Notes: generated by a model not told the origin, from the sequence alone. A DNA stretch of 64,000 bases from DATKBT01 sp035546295 (GCA_035546295.1 DATKBT010000128.1:1-64000); one strand, 5' to 3'. Counted from the first letter of the stretch, positions 1 to 11,297 are shown. Translations and numbers: made by a program.

Positions 1-140
1 CTAGAACCTTGGAGCAGCGCTTGCGCTGCTCCAACGAGCGCCGAGGCCTCGCGTGCGTTGCGCTCCCCTAGAACCTTGGAGCAGCGCTTGCGCTGCTCCA
101 ACGCGCGCCGGGGAGTCGAGCTTGCTCGACTCCCCTAGAA
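1..140. repeat. Tandem 67-bp hairpin repeat (family F1) at a gene 3' end
   Basis: Two 67-bp copies start at 1 and 68, and the motif CTAGAA recurs at 1, 68 and 135. Each copy holds a perfect hairpin with arms GGAGCAGCGC/GCGCTGCTCC around TT (11-32 and 78-99). The second copy also carries arms GGGGAGTCGAG/CTCGACTCCCC around CTTG (110-135). The last CTAGAA supplies the TAG stop of the minus-strand gene that ends at 135. The array may continue upstream of the window. Possible roles are transcript 3'-end structure or a REP-like element; there is no T-tract. Confidence 0.8.
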
Positions 141-995
141 CTCCACGAACTGGACGAAGAACTGCGCGGGCTCGATCTGGTCGCCCGCGAGCAGGGCCGC
201 GTTCTCCTCGGAGAGCGTGAACATCCCGGCCCGCGATCCGGCTCCGGTCGCCATGTAGACCTCGAGCGCTTCGATGCTCACGCCGGCGTCGACCAGCTCC
301 AGGATCGCGGCGGCGAGGCTTTCGAGAGCGCGAAAGACGCTCTCCTCGTTGTCGGCCAGCACCTCGAGCAGATACCGGTCGGGGCCGGTTCCGCGGAACA
401 CCTGGCTGCCTCCGAGGCCGTGCCTGCGTAGCGTTTCCTCGAGAGCAGCCGTTGCCGCGGTCTCGACCCGCTCCTTGTCCAGCGCGGGCAGGTCGACGTA
501 GCCGGCCGGCGTGCGCCGCAGGCGCCGCGACGATTGCCGGGTTCTCGGCTCGGCGCCTTCGTCGCGTTCGATCCGGTCGCGTCGACGCTCCTCGACGTAG
601 TGGGCCAGAGTCCGCTGGCGCATCGCGGGGTCGTCGAGCGAGAGCAGCCTCTCCTCCCGGCCTTCGATCACGACGGCGCTGGTGTAGGCGCGCTCGTTCA
701 GACGCTCGGTCTTCTCCACGTCGATCTCTGCGAGCCGGATCGTGGTCTGTGCGCCGTTTTCCAGCGTCGCGATTGCGAGATCCCCCTCCACCCGGTAACT
801 CTCCTTGGTCGCCACCACCGTGCCGTCCTTGAGGTAGATGCGATACGCGAGGGCGGGCAGAGCGGTCAGCGTGATCGCTGCCGCCGCCAGCACGCAACGC
901 GCCGGCAGGCCGCCGAGCTGGCGGACGCCTGCGCGGATCCCGGCGCTCCGGCTCGAGCCCGCGGTGCTGCTGGGGTCGGTGATCATTTCGGACAT
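135..995 (-). CDS. Hypothetical secreted or membrane-anchored protein
   Basis: This 286-residue protein is not recognised as a named family. A hydrophobic segment at about residues 34-50 (ending LPALA) looks like a signal peptide behind a long, basic N-terminus. After it comes a small beta-rich module of the type 'YRIYLKDGTVVA...IRLAEIDVEKT', a pattern I associate with secreted proteins of Acidobacteriota-like genomes. The middle is charged and Arg/Glu-rich, and the C-terminal half is helical. The start is uncertain: a second ATG at 986 lies 7 nt after a TAGAAT -10-like box, so translation may begin there on a leaderless mRNA. The stop codon is formed by the edge of a repeat. Confidence 0.7.
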   Translation of the reverse strand: MSEMITDPSSTAGSSRSAGIRAGVRQLGGLPARCVLAAAAITLTALPALAYRIYLKDGTVVATKESYRVEGDLAIATLENGAQTTIRLAEIDVEKTERLNERAYTSAVVIEGREERLLSLDDPAMRQRTLAHYVEERRRDRIERDEGAEPRTRQSSRRLRRTPAGYVDLPALDKERVETAATAALEETLRRHGLGGSQVFRGTGPDRYLLEVLADNEESVFRALESLAAAILELVDAGVSIEALEVYMATGAGSRAGMFTLSEENAALLAGDQIEPAQFFVQFVEF

Positions 996-999
996 TCTA
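994..999 (-). promoter_or_regulatory. Putative -10 box for the 135-995 gene
   Basis: The hexamer TAGAAT on the minus strand lies 7 nt before the ATG at 986. No Shine-Dalgarno sequence is visible. This fits the leaderless pattern seen at several genes in this window. Confidence 0.35.
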
Positions 1000-1084
1000 C
1001 GCTAGCCTCCGTCGAGGGCGGGCCGGAAGACCGGCTGGAGGCCGGTAGCGCCGGGCCGCGGCGTCGAGCACGGAGAAGAGGGCG

Positions 1085-2191
1085 ATGGGACCGCAACGAG
1101 AGACCGAAGGGCTGCTCCTCCTCGAGGACGGCTCCCGATTCGTGGGACGGTTGGCGGCGGCCGGCAGCCGGTTCGGCGAGGTCGTCTTCAACACGTCGAT
1201 GACGGGCTATCAGGAGGTGCTGACCGACCCCTCCTATCGCGGGCAGATCGTGGTGATGACCCAGCCCCACATCGGGAACTACGGGCTGCTCGAGCAGGCC
1301 GAGGAGTCGCGGCGGCCCTGGGTCGAGGGGTTCGTCGCGCGCGAGTTCACGGCCATTCCCTCGGGCCTCGGGCGTGGCTCGCTGGTCGACTATCTAGCCC
1401 GCTGGGAGATCCCGGCGCTCGACCAGATCGACACCCGCGCGCTGGTCCGGCGGCTGCGCGAGCGGGGCTCGATGCGCGGCGTGATCGGTCCGGCGAGAAG
1501 AGACCTCGGTGAGCTCGAGCGCGAGCTGGCGGCTTTTCCAACGATGGAGGGGCGTGCGCTGGTCGACGAGGTCACCTGCGAACAGCCTTACGAGGTCGCC
1601 GCGGTCGGCGAGGAGCGCTTCCGTCTGGCGGTCTACGACTTCGGCGTCAAGACCAACATCCTGCGCTCGCTGTCCGCTCTCGGCGCCCGCCTCCACGTGC
1701 TCCCTGCGCGGACCCCGGCGCAGGAGTGTCTCGCGCTTCCGATCGACGGCGTGGTGCTGTCCAACGGCCCCGGCGACCCCGAGCCGCTCGTGGAGGTGAT
1801 CTCCAACGTGCGGCGGCTGGTCGACAGCGGCGTGCCGATCCTGGGCATCTGCCTGGGTCACCAGCTCCTCGGTTTGGCCCTCGGCGGGCGCACGTTCAAG
1901 CTCAAGTTCGGGCACCACGGCGGCAACCAGCCGGTGCGCGACGAGGACACCGGCGGGGTCGCCATCACGAGCCAGAACCACGGCTTCGCGCTCGATCCCG
2001 CGAGCCTCCCCCCGGAGTGCCGGATCACGGACATCAACCTCAACGACGGCACGGTGGAGGCCTTCGCGGTCGAGGGCCGTCCGATCTACTCGGTGCAGTA
2101 CCACCCCGAGGCGGCGCCCGGCCCGCACGACGCGGCGCGTCTGTTCGGCGAGTTCCTCGAAGCCGTCTCGGCCGCCCCCCAGCGCGCCTGA
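1085..2191 (+). CDS. carA: Carbamoyl-phosphate synthase small (glutaminase) subunit
   Basis: CarA hydrolyses glutamine and passes ammonia to CarB for carbamoyl phosphate, the precursor of pyrimidines and arginine. It is 368 residues long, normal for the family. The N-terminal CPSase small-chain domain (about 1-150) has the typical 'GEVVFNTSMTGYQE'-type segment. The class I glutamine amidotransferase domain holds nucleophile Cys256 in GICLGHQLL and His340/Glu342 in YHPEAAPGPHD. A purine-rich SD (gagaagaggg) precedes the ATG. It is separated from carB by a permease gene and a small zinc-protein gene, so the two subunits are near each other but not directly adjacent. Confidence 0.97.
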   Translation: MGPQRETEGLLLLEDGSRFVGRLAAAGSRFGEVVFNTSMTGYQEVLTDPSYRGQIVVMTQPHIGNYGLLEQAEESRRPWVEGFVAREFTAIPSGLGRGSLVDYLARWEIPALDQIDTRALVRRLRERGSMRGVIGPARRDLGELERELAAFPTMEGRALVDEVTCEQPYEVAAVGEERFRLAVYDFGVKTNILRSLSALGARLHVLPARTPAQECLALPIDGVVLSNGPGDPEPLVEVISNVRRLVDSGVPILGICLGHQLLGLALGGRTFKLKFGHHGGNQPVRDEDTGGVAITSQNHGFALDPASLPPECRITDINLNDGTVEAFAVEGRPIYSVQYHPEAAPGPHDAARLFGEFLEAVSAAPQRA

Positions 2192-2197
2192 CCTCAG

Positions 2198-3451
2198 GTG
2201 AGAGGACCAGAGCCGCGGACGGGATCTCGACCGTCCGGTCGCCGGCGCAGCGGATGGGCGCTGTCGGCCGCGATCGCGTGGCGCTACCTGCGGGGTGAGC
2301 GGAGCCGCCTGCTGACCGGGACCGCCCGCGCCGCCCTGGGCTCGACCGGGCTCGGGGTCACCGCGATGGTCGTGGCCATGGCGCTCATGAACGGGTACAC
2401 GCAGGATCTGCAGGAGAAGATGCTCACCTCGGGCGCCCTGATCGCGTCGCCGATCGGGCTCGATGCCGAGGAGGTCGCGGCCGATCCGCGCCCCCACGCG
2501 TTGCGTTCCCTCGAGGGCGTCCGGGACGTGACTTATGCCCTGTTCGGACAGGGCTCCCTGGCCAGCGAGCGCCAGCCGCAAGGCCTCGACGTCTTCCTGC
2601 GCGGCGTCGAGCCGGGAGCCGGTCGTTTCGGCGCCACCGCCGAGCAGCTCGCGGAGTCGCAGCAAGGCGTGCCCGGTGCGGTTCTCGGCCGCGATCTCGC
2701 CGATCGGCTCGGGGTGGCGGAGGGAGATCCCATCCGCCTGGTACTGCTCACTGACCGTGGCGGGACGCCGTACCGCTTCTTGACCCTGCGCGTGAGCGGC
2801 ACCTTCGCGACCGGGTTCGCGCAGTTCGATCAGGGATACGTCATCGTCGACCGGTCGCTCCTGGCCGAGGCCGGTACGCCGCTCGGGCTCTTCGAGATCG
2901 CGGTCTCTCCCTCCGACCGGATCGAGGAGGTGGCGGAGGAGGCGGCCCAGCTGCTCGGCGACGACTACCTGCTCCAGGACTGGCGCGAATCGAACCCGGG
3001 CCTGTTCACGGCGCTGCGGCTGCAGAAGTGGCTGCTGTTCCTGGTCCTCGGTCTGATCGTCGTGGTCTCGACCTTCAACGTCGCCTCGACACTGATCGTC
3101 ATGGTGCGCGAACGCATGCGCGACATCGGCCTGCTGGCGGCGCTGGGATTGCGGCCGACCGCGATCCGTCGGGTCTTCCTGCTGTGCGGAGTGGGCCTCG
3201 GCGGCGCCGGAGCTCTTCTCGGCGTCGCCGTCGGCAGCGCGGTCTCGATGCTGCTGACGGCGACGGAGCTCCTGCGCTTCGACGCCGAAGTGGCCGAGAT
3301 CTACTTCATCGATGCCGTACCGTTCGAGGTCCGCCCCACCGACCTGCTGGCGGTCGTGGCTTTCACCGTAGCGGTCACCCTCGGCGCGTCCTGGTTCTCG
3401 GCCCGGCGAAGCTCGAGCATCGAGCCGGCGGAGGCTCTGCGTTACGAGTGA
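2198..3451 (+). CDS. LolC/LolE-type ABC transporter permease
   Basis: This is an inner-membrane permease of the lipoprotein-releasing (LolCDE) or FtsX/MacB-like family, 417 residues long. It has the family layout: a first membrane helix at about residues 38-62 after a WRYLRGER-type entry, a large periplasmic domain, then three C-terminal helices (about 275-300, 325-350, 388-405). 'VRERMRDIGLLAALGL' is the usual coupling-helix region. The GTG start lies 7 nt after the carA stop, so it is probably co-transcribed with carA. No LolD-type ATPase is encoded beside it, so its partner must be elsewhere and I cannot tell LolC from LolE. Confidence 0.85.
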   Translation: MRGPEPRTGSRPSGRRRSGWALSAAIAWRYLRGERSRLLTGTARAALGSTGLGVTAMVVAMALMNGYTQDLQEKMLTSGALIASPIGLDAEEVAADPRPHALRSLEGVRDVTYALFGQGSLASERQPQGLDVFLRGVEPGAGRFGATAEQLAESQQGVPGAVLGRDLADRLGVAEGDPIRLVLLTDRGGTPYRFLTLRVSGTFATGFAQFDQGYVIVDRSLLAEAGTPLGLFEIAVSPSDRIEEVAEEAAQLLGDDYLLQDWRESNPGLFTALRLQKWLLFLVLGLIVVVSTFNVASTLIVMVRERMRDIGLLAALGLRPTAIRRVFLLCGVGLGGAGALLGVAVGSAVSMLLTATELLRFDAEVAEIYFIDAVPFEVRPTDLLAVVAFTVAVTLGASWFSARRSSSIEPAEALRYE

Positions 3452-3923
3452 AGCATCGGCCTTGGGGAATCGGTTTCGCCCGGAGGAACCCGTGGGGCCG
3501 GAGAGCCGGCTGATAGCAGCGGGTTCGCTGATTCCACTCGATCCGGAGATTCCGCTCCCTCCTCGTCGTCCCGTCCAGATGCAGAAAGGGGGCCGCGGTG
3601 TCGAGTCGCGGGCCCCCTTCGGGTGACAGGCGCGGCGCTCAACGGCGCCGCGTGCGGTGGAAAGCGGTTGGCAGGGGCGGGCTGAGCCGCCATCGTGGAC
3701 CCCCTCTGGTGCCGCCCACGGACGTGGCGCGGTGGGGATCCGGCTGGATTGCTGGAGCGACCCCGGACCCGCCAGCCTTGGCTGACTGCCGGGTCTTCGC
3801 TCCATTGCTATCTACGTAACGGACGATAGGGTGGGTCTATTCCAGGGGCCGGTTGGGCGGAGAATCTCCTCCGAAGAGCGTCCCACCAGCCCCCTGATCT
3901 GGGCGAAACTGGACGGAGACGAC
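3452..3923. other. 472-bp intergenic region with a strong hairpin
   Basis: I see no convincing gene here. A stable stem-loop at 3586-3619 (arms AAGGGGGCC/GGCCCCCTT, extended by GCG/CGC pairs) lies about 135 nt after the permease stop. It could end the carA-permease transcript, although no T-run follows. The rest is GC-rich and fits no riboswitch consensus I know. A promoter-like pair lies at 3805-3832. Confidence 0.5.
3805..3832 (+). promoter_or_regulatory. Possible sigma-70-type promoter
   Basis: TTGCTA (3805-3810) and TAGGGT (3827-3832) are separated by 16 nt, in a locally AT-richer stretch about 90 nt upstream of the small zinc-protein gene. The match is modest. Confidence 0.3.
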
Positions 3924-4163
3924 GTGTCGGGACCCCGCAACGGCGACCGCCAGGGCTCGGGCGAGGCCGAGGGCGGGACGGTCCCGAGCGCCGGTCTCTG
4001 CGCCAGCTGCGGCTGGGGACGCGTCGTGCGCTCGCGAACCAGCGCCTTCTTGCGTTGCGGCCTCTCCGATCGGGACCCGGCCTTCGCGCGATACCCGACC
4101 CTGCCGGTGGCGAGCTGCCCCGGGTTCCTGCCGTCGGAGCCGAGCTCCTCGAAGCCAGCCTGA
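3924..4163 (+). CDS. Small cysteine-rich (zinc-ribbon-like) protein
   Basis: This 79-residue protein has cysteines arranged CASC, then FLRC, then ASCPGF, with the conserved-looking phrases 'VVRSRTSAFLRCGLSDRDP' and 'FARYPTLPV'. I recall small uncharacterised bacterial proteins with the same pattern (Cys pair, 'S..s.F..C', 'YP.LPV..C.G'), probably binding one metal ion. The GTG start is chosen because GGAG (3915-3918) lies 5 nt upstream; an upstream ATG at 3831 has no such signal. It sits about 100 bp before carB. Function is unknown. Confidence 0.65.
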   Translation: MSGPRNGDRQGSGEAEGGTVPSAGLCASCGWGRVVRSRTSAFLRCGLSDRDPAFARYPTLPVASCPGFLPSEPSSSKPA

Positions 4164-4253
4164 ACAAGCGGCCTGGCTGCCAGGCCCCGGTGCCCCCCGT
4201 GCCGTCGGGAACTGGACGGCGGGCGCTGCTGCGAGACCGGAATCCAGCGCTGC

Positions 4254-4259
4254 TAGACT
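4254..4259 (+). promoter_or_regulatory. Putative -10 box of carB (leaderless type)
   Basis: TAGACT ends 9 nt before the carB ATG and no Shine-Dalgarno is present, so the transcript probably begins at or within a few nt of the start codon. No clear -35 element is visible. Confidence 0.45.
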
Positions 4260-4268
4260 GCCGCGCCG

Positions 4269-7514
<3,246 letters not shown>

Positions 7515-7541
7515 ACGGCGCCACCGCTTCGCCCGCCTCGA

Positions 7542-7547
7542 TACAGT
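7542..7547 (+). promoter_or_regulatory. Putative -10 box of fumC
   Basis: TACAGT in the context 'gatacagtgcg' lies in the 85-bp gap after carB. It predicts a leader of about 45 nt that carries the fumC SD (AAGGAG). No clear -35 element is visible. Confidence 0.35.
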
Positions 7548-7599
7548 GCGGGCGCCGGCGAGCGCCCACGGCGTCCCATCCACCGACAAGGAGCCCGCC

Positions 7600-8997
7600 A
7601 TGGCCGAGACTAGGGCCGAGACCAGGACCGAGACCGACAGCTTCGGCGAGATCGAGGTGCCGAGCGGCGCGTACTGGGGGGCTCAAACCGAGCGTGCGCG
7701 CCGGAACTTTCCGGTCAGCGGCCAGCGGATGCCAGCGCGTTTCGTCCGCGCACTGGCGCTGATCAAGGCCGAAGCGGCGCGCGTCAACGGCGAGTCCGGA
7801 GCGATCCCGTCGGAGCTCGCGGGCGCGATCCGCACGGCCGCCGAGGAAGTGGCGGTCGGGAAGCATGCGGAGGATTTCCCGGTCGACGTCTTCCAGACCG
7901 GCTCCGGCACCTCGACCAACATGAACATGAACGAGGTCCTCGCTAACCGGGCGATCGAGATCCTGGGCGGCGAGCTCGGCTCGAAGCGGCCCGTGCACCC
8001 GAACGACCACGTCAACTTCGGTCAATCGTCCAACGACACGATCCCCAGCGCGCTCCACGTCGCCGCCTACGAGGCGCTCGCAGGAGCGCTCCTGCCGGCG
8101 CTCGACGCCCTGGCGAGCGAGCTCGAGGCGAAGGCGCGGCAGCTCGACGACGTGGTCAAGATCGGGCGCACCCATCTCCAGGACGCGGTCCCGGTGCGCC
8201 TCGGCCAGGAGATCGGCGGCTGGGCGCAGCAGGTCCGCAACGGCGTCGCGCGCGTCGAGGCGGCGCAGCCCCGGCTCGCCGAGCTGGCGCTCGGTGGCAC
8301 CGCGGTGGGCACCGGGCTGAACGCGCCGCCGGGCTTCGCCGCCGCCGTGATCACGAGACTCGCCGAGCGCACCGGCCATCCCTTCGTCCCGGCCCCGAAC
8401 CGGTTCGAGGCGCTGGCCGCGCGCGATGCCGCGGTCGAGGCCTCGGGCGCCTTGCGCACCGTCGCGGTCTCGCTCACCAAGATCGCCAACGACACGAGGT
8501 GGCTGAGCTCGGGGCCGCGCTGCGGCATCGGCGAGATCATCCTGCCGTCGCTGCAGCCGGGGAGCTCGATCATGCCCGGCAAGGTCAATCCCGTGATCCC
8601 GGAGGCGGTGACGATGGTGGCCGCTCGCGTGATCGGCAACGACGCGACGATCGCCTGGGCGGGGGCCTCCGGCAACTTCGAGCTCAACGTGATGATGCCC
8701 GTCATCGCGCACGACCTGCTCGATTCCATCGAGCTCCTCGCCAATGTCAGCCGTTTGTTCACCGAGCGTTGCATCGCGGGTCTCGAAGCCAACCGCGAGC
8801 GCGCCGCCGAGATGGTCGAGCAGTCGCTGGCGATGGTCACCGCGCTGGCGCCGCGCATCGGCTACGACTCGGCAGCCCAGATCGCCAAGGAGGCGTACGT
8901 CTCCGGTCGGACGGTGCGCGAGGTCGCCCGCGAGCGGGGCGTCCTCGAGGAGGAGGAGCTGGAGCAGGTGCTCGATCCGCGCCGCCAGACCGGCTAG
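7600..8997 (+). CDS. fumC: Class II fumarate hydratase
   Basis: FumC interconverts fumarate and L-malate in the TCA cycle; it is an iron-free homotetramer in the cytosol. The 465 residues match the family. The superfamily signature GSSIMPGKVNP is present near residue 325, as are TGSGTSTNMNMNEV and the SSNDTIPS region. The ATG at 7600 is preferred over an upstream in-frame GTG at 7546 because AAGGAG lies 7 nt before it and homology starts just after. The TAG stop is followed directly by a short piece of the R5 repeat family. Confidence 0.96.
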   Translation: MAETRAETRTETDSFGEIEVPSGAYWGAQTERARRNFPVSGQRMPARFVRALALIKAEAARVNGESGAIPSELAGAIRTAAEEVAVGKHAEDFPVDVFQTGSGTSTNMNMNEVLANRAIEILGGELGSKRPVHPNDHVNFGQSSNDTIPSALHVAAYEALAGALLPALDALASELEAKARQLDDVVKIGRTHLQDAVPVRLGQEIGGWAQQVRNGVARVEAAQPRLAELALGGTAVGTGLNAPPGFAAAVITRLAERTGHPFVPAPNRFEALAARDAAVEASGALRTVAVSLTKIANDTRWLSSGPRCGIGEIILPSLQPGSSIMPGKVNPVIPEAVTMVAARVIGNDATIAWAGASGNFELNVMMPVIAHDLLDSIELLANVSRLFTERCIAGLEANRERAAEMVEQSLAMVTALAPRIGYDSAAQIAKEAYVSGRTVREVARERGVLEEEELEQVLDPRRQTG

Positions 8998-9046
8998 TGA
9001 AGATCGAAGCGAGAGGGCGCCATCGCTCATGAATGGTGCGGGCCAG
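8995..9046. repeat. Short or decayed R5 repeat at the fumC stop codon
   Basis: The segment 'gaagatcgaagcgagag' followed by 'cgctcatgaat', then 'gtgcgggcca', matches the two outer parts of the 299-bp R5 element at 37457-37755. The long central part is missing. Its left edge is the fumC TAG stop. Confidence 0.55.
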
Positions 9047-9079
9047 GGTGTCTCCCGGCGCCGAAGCCGTCGCCGGCGA

Positions 9080-9085
9080 TAGTCT
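9080..9085 (+). promoter_or_regulatory. Putative -10 box of dinB (leaderless type)
   Basis: TAGTCT ends 7 nt before the ATG at 9093. No SD is visible, which supports this ATG and a leaderless mRNA. Confidence 0.45.
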
Positions 9086-9092
9086 CTGCGCG

Positions 9093-10214
9093 ATGGTCTC
9101 CGATCCGGCGCCCTCCGACGTGCGCCGCATCCTGCACTGCGACATGGACTGCTTCTATGCTGCGGTCCATCAGCGCGACGATCCCAGTCTCGCCGGCAAG
9201 CCCCTGGTCATCGGCGGCAGCCCCGATCGGCGAGGCGTGGTCGCTGCCGCGAGCTACGAGGTCCGTCGCTTCGGCGTGCGCTCGGCGATGCCGTCCTCAC
9301 AGGCGCGCCGGCTGTGTCCGCAGGCGATCTTCCTGCCTCCGGAGTTCTCGCGCTACCGCGAGGAGTCGAGGAAGGTCTTCGAGATCTTCCGCTCGTTCAC
9401 CGACGTCGTCCAGCCGGTCTCGATCGACGAGGCCTACCTCGACGTCACCGAGCAGGTGGAGGCGTGGGGCTCGGCGACTGCGATCGCCGAGGCGGTGCGG
9501 GCGCGCATTCGGGACGAGCGACGGCTGACGGTGAGCGTCGGCGTCGGCCCCAACCGCCTGATCGCCAAGATCGCGTCGGACCGCAACAAGCCGGACGGGC
9601 TGACGGTGGTGCCGCCCGCCCGCGTTCTCGACTTCCTGGCGCCGCTCGAGGTTCGCAACCTCCAGGGGGTCGGCCCGGCGACCGAGAGGGTGCTCAACGA
9701 CGAGCTCGGCGTGCGCACGGTGCGGGAGCTGCGATCGATCAGCGAGGCGACTCTGGCGCGCCGCTTCGGTCGCTTCGGGGAGACGCTCTTCCGCTACGCG
9801 CTCGGCATCGACGATCGTCCGGTGCTGACCGAGACCGAGAGAAAGAGCCTCAGCTCGGAGCGAACCTACGATCAGGACCTGGTCGGTCTCGAGGTGATGG
9901 ACGCCGAGATCGATCGGCAGGCTCGCGGCGTCGCCGAGGCTCTCACCCGGCGAGGACTCGCGGGAGCCACGATCCAGATCAAGGTGCGCTACGAGGACTT
10001 CACGACGATCACGCGCTCCGCGACGCTGTCGGCGCCGACCGACGACGGCTCGGTGATCTCGGAGCTGGGGCGGGAGCTGCTGCGACGCACTCAGGCCGGC
10101 GAACGCGCGGTGCGCCTCCTCGGCGTCGGCGTGGCGAAGCTCGTGGAGGACGGCGAGCCGCGCCAGCTCGCGCTCCCCGGCGGTGGGCGAGGGGCGCTCG
10201 CCGGATCGAAGTGA
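9093..10214 (+). CDS. dinB: DNA polymerase IV (Y-family translesion polymerase)
   Basis: DinB copies past damaged bases with low fidelity. The 373-residue protein opens with the catalytic motif HCDMDCFYA (about residues 14-22) and carries SIDEAYLD with the second acidic pair, the GVGPNRLIAKIASDRNKP segment, helix-hairpin-helix thumb and little-finger domains. Its tail QLALPG resembles a beta-clamp binding motif. The reading frame extends to an ATG at 9033, but the extra 20 residues are not family-like, and a TAGTCT box 7 nt before 9093 favours the shorter form. Convergent with hslR. Confidence 0.93.
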   Translation: MVSDPAPSDVRRILHCDMDCFYAAVHQRDDPSLAGKPLVIGGSPDRRGVVAAASYEVRRFGVRSAMPSSQARRLCPQAIFLPPEFSRYREESRKVFEIFRSFTDVVQPVSIDEAYLDVTEQVEAWGSATAIAEAVRARIRDERRLTVSVGVGPNRLIAKIASDRNKPDGLTVVPPARVLDFLAPLEVRNLQGVGPATERVLNDELGVRTVRELRSISEATLARRFGRFGETLFRYALGIDDRPVLTETERKSLSSERTYDQDLVGLEVMDAEIDRQARGVAEALTRRGLAGATIQIKVRYEDFTTITRSATLSAPTDDGSVISELGRELLRRTQAGERAVRLLGVGVAKLVEDGEPRQLALPGGGRGALAGSK

Positions 10215-10241
10215 GCCGCCGTCAGGTCGATGTCCGTTTCC

Positions 10242-10469
10242 CGGCGACGCGCCGCAGGCGCTGCGAGCCTTGAGAGATCGCTAGCCGGAGATCTGCTATC
10301 GCGCGCGCAGCGCGCCAAGCAGATCGGAGGCCAGGACGCTGTCCGACGATTCGGATCCGGTTCTGCGGCTGTCCGCGGCGACGCGCCGGAGGCGCTTGGA
10401 GCCGCGAGAGATCGCTAGCCGGAGATCTGCTATCGCGCGCGCAGCGCGCCAAGCAGATCGGAGGCTAGC
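10242..10469. repeat. R2 repeat array, copies 1 and 2
   Basis: Two copies about 134 bp apart lie between the convergent genes dinB and hslR. Each has a long dyad: arms GATCTGCT/AGCAGATC (10290-10325 and 10424-10459) enclosing GCGCGC-GCA-GCGCGC. In the second copy outer arms CTAGCC (10415-10420) and GGCTAG (10463-10468) extend the stem across a small internal loop. The final CTAG forms the TAG stop of hslR. The same array type recurs at 19485-19713. Confidence 0.85.
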
Positions 10470-10845
10470 GAGTGAGGCGTTCGATCTTGCGCCGATCGCG
10501 TTTGGTCGGTCGGCCGGCGCCGGGATCGCGTCGCGCCGCCGGCGTCTTCGCGTGGTGGGAGGGGTCGCGTTCAGGGCGAGGCGGGCTCTCGTCGATGTAG
10601 AGCTCGAGCGCCAGAGCCTTGGGCACCGGACGGTCAGCCAGCTTGCGCACGACCAGCAGACGCTTCCAGTCACGCAGCTCGATCTCGACCCGGTCGCCGA
10701 TGCGCAGCGCCCGATGCGCCTTGACGCGGGCTCCGTTGACGCGCACTCGACCGAGCGCGCACGCGCGCGACGCCTGACTGCGGGTCTTGAACGCGCGCGC
10801 CACGTGCAACCAGCGGTCGAGCCGAACCGATTCGGCGTCGCTCAC
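10465..10845 (-). CDS. hslR: S4-domain RNA-binding protein, Hsp15/HslR-like
   Basis: This 126-residue protein has an N-terminal S4 domain (about 6-66: 'VRLDRWLHVARAFKTRSQA', 'RVRVNGARVKAHRALRIGD') and a basic, Arg/Lys-rich tail. Hsp15 proteins bind 50S subunits carrying a stalled nascent chain. The length and tail fit that family, though a generic S4 protein is possible. The GTG start overlaps the stop of the upstream gene (GTGA), so the pair is translationally coupled. The TAG stop comes from the R2 repeat. Confidence 0.85.
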   Translation of the reverse strand: MSDAESVRLDRWLHVARAFKTRSQASRACALGRVRVNGARVKAHRALRIGDRVEIELRDWKRLLVVRKLADRPVPKALALELYIDESPPRPERDPSHHAKTPAARRDPGAGRPTKRDRRKIERLTR

Positions 10846-11153
10846 GGGGTGCTGGATTCGTCGCCCGAGACGCTGCTACCGCCGCGCAGCTTCTCCAGCT
10901 CGCGGTCGCGAGCCTGCTCGATGCGGCGCCGCTCCGCGACGTACTGCTCCTCCGCCTGTCGCCGGGCGGCCGGATCGCGCATCGCGGCGAGCTTCTCGCG
11001 CTCGAGGATCTCGAGCTCCGCGAGCCGGGCCTCGGCCTTGCGTCGCGTCTCGGCCATCCTTTGCTTGAGGTCGTCGTCGAGACCCCCGTCGCGCGGCCTG
11101 TCGATTCCTTCGGCGGCCATGCGCTCGAGCGCGAGCTCGTATGCGGATTTCAT
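10842..11153 (-). CDS. Small charged coiled-coil protein, hypothetical
   Basis: This 103-residue, almost entirely helical protein is rich in Arg, Glu and Ala ('ETRRKAEARLAELEILEREK', 'AEEQYVAERRRIEQARDREL'), and the central 60 residues are probably coiled coil. I do not recognise the family. The ATG at 11153 has a strong SD (GGGAGG, 7 nt upstream), and a TATCGT -10-like hexamer lies about 25 nt before it. Its stop overlaps the hslR start by 4 nt. It is divergent from the phosphoglycerate-mutase-like gene. Confidence 0.7.
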   Translation of the reverse strand: MKSAYELALERMAAEGIDRPRDGGLDDDLKQRMAETRRKAEARLAELEILEREKLAAMRDPAARRQAEEQYVAERRRIEQARDRELEKLRGGSSVSGDESSTP

Positions 11154-11297
11154 GAGAACGCCTCCCACATCAGGCTCACGATACCATCGCGAAGTCCTCG
11201 GCGAGCCTTCGCCGAAGCCGCTTGTGCCGCCACGCTCGGTCCTTGCCCGCCGCGCGCCGCGCCTCCAGGTTCGAGCCAGAGCAACGAGTCCCAGACC

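Noticed and set aside
1394..3805. Very long minus-strand open frame opposite carA and the permease
   Set aside because: It is a GC-rich shadow frame with His/Gln/Arg-biased composition and no domain, and it lies opposite two clear genes.
3452..3923. Riboswitch, RNase P RNA or SRP RNA in the gap before carB
   Set aside because: I compared the region by eye with cobalamin, RNase P and SRP RNA core motifs and found none. Only a simple strong hairpin is supported.
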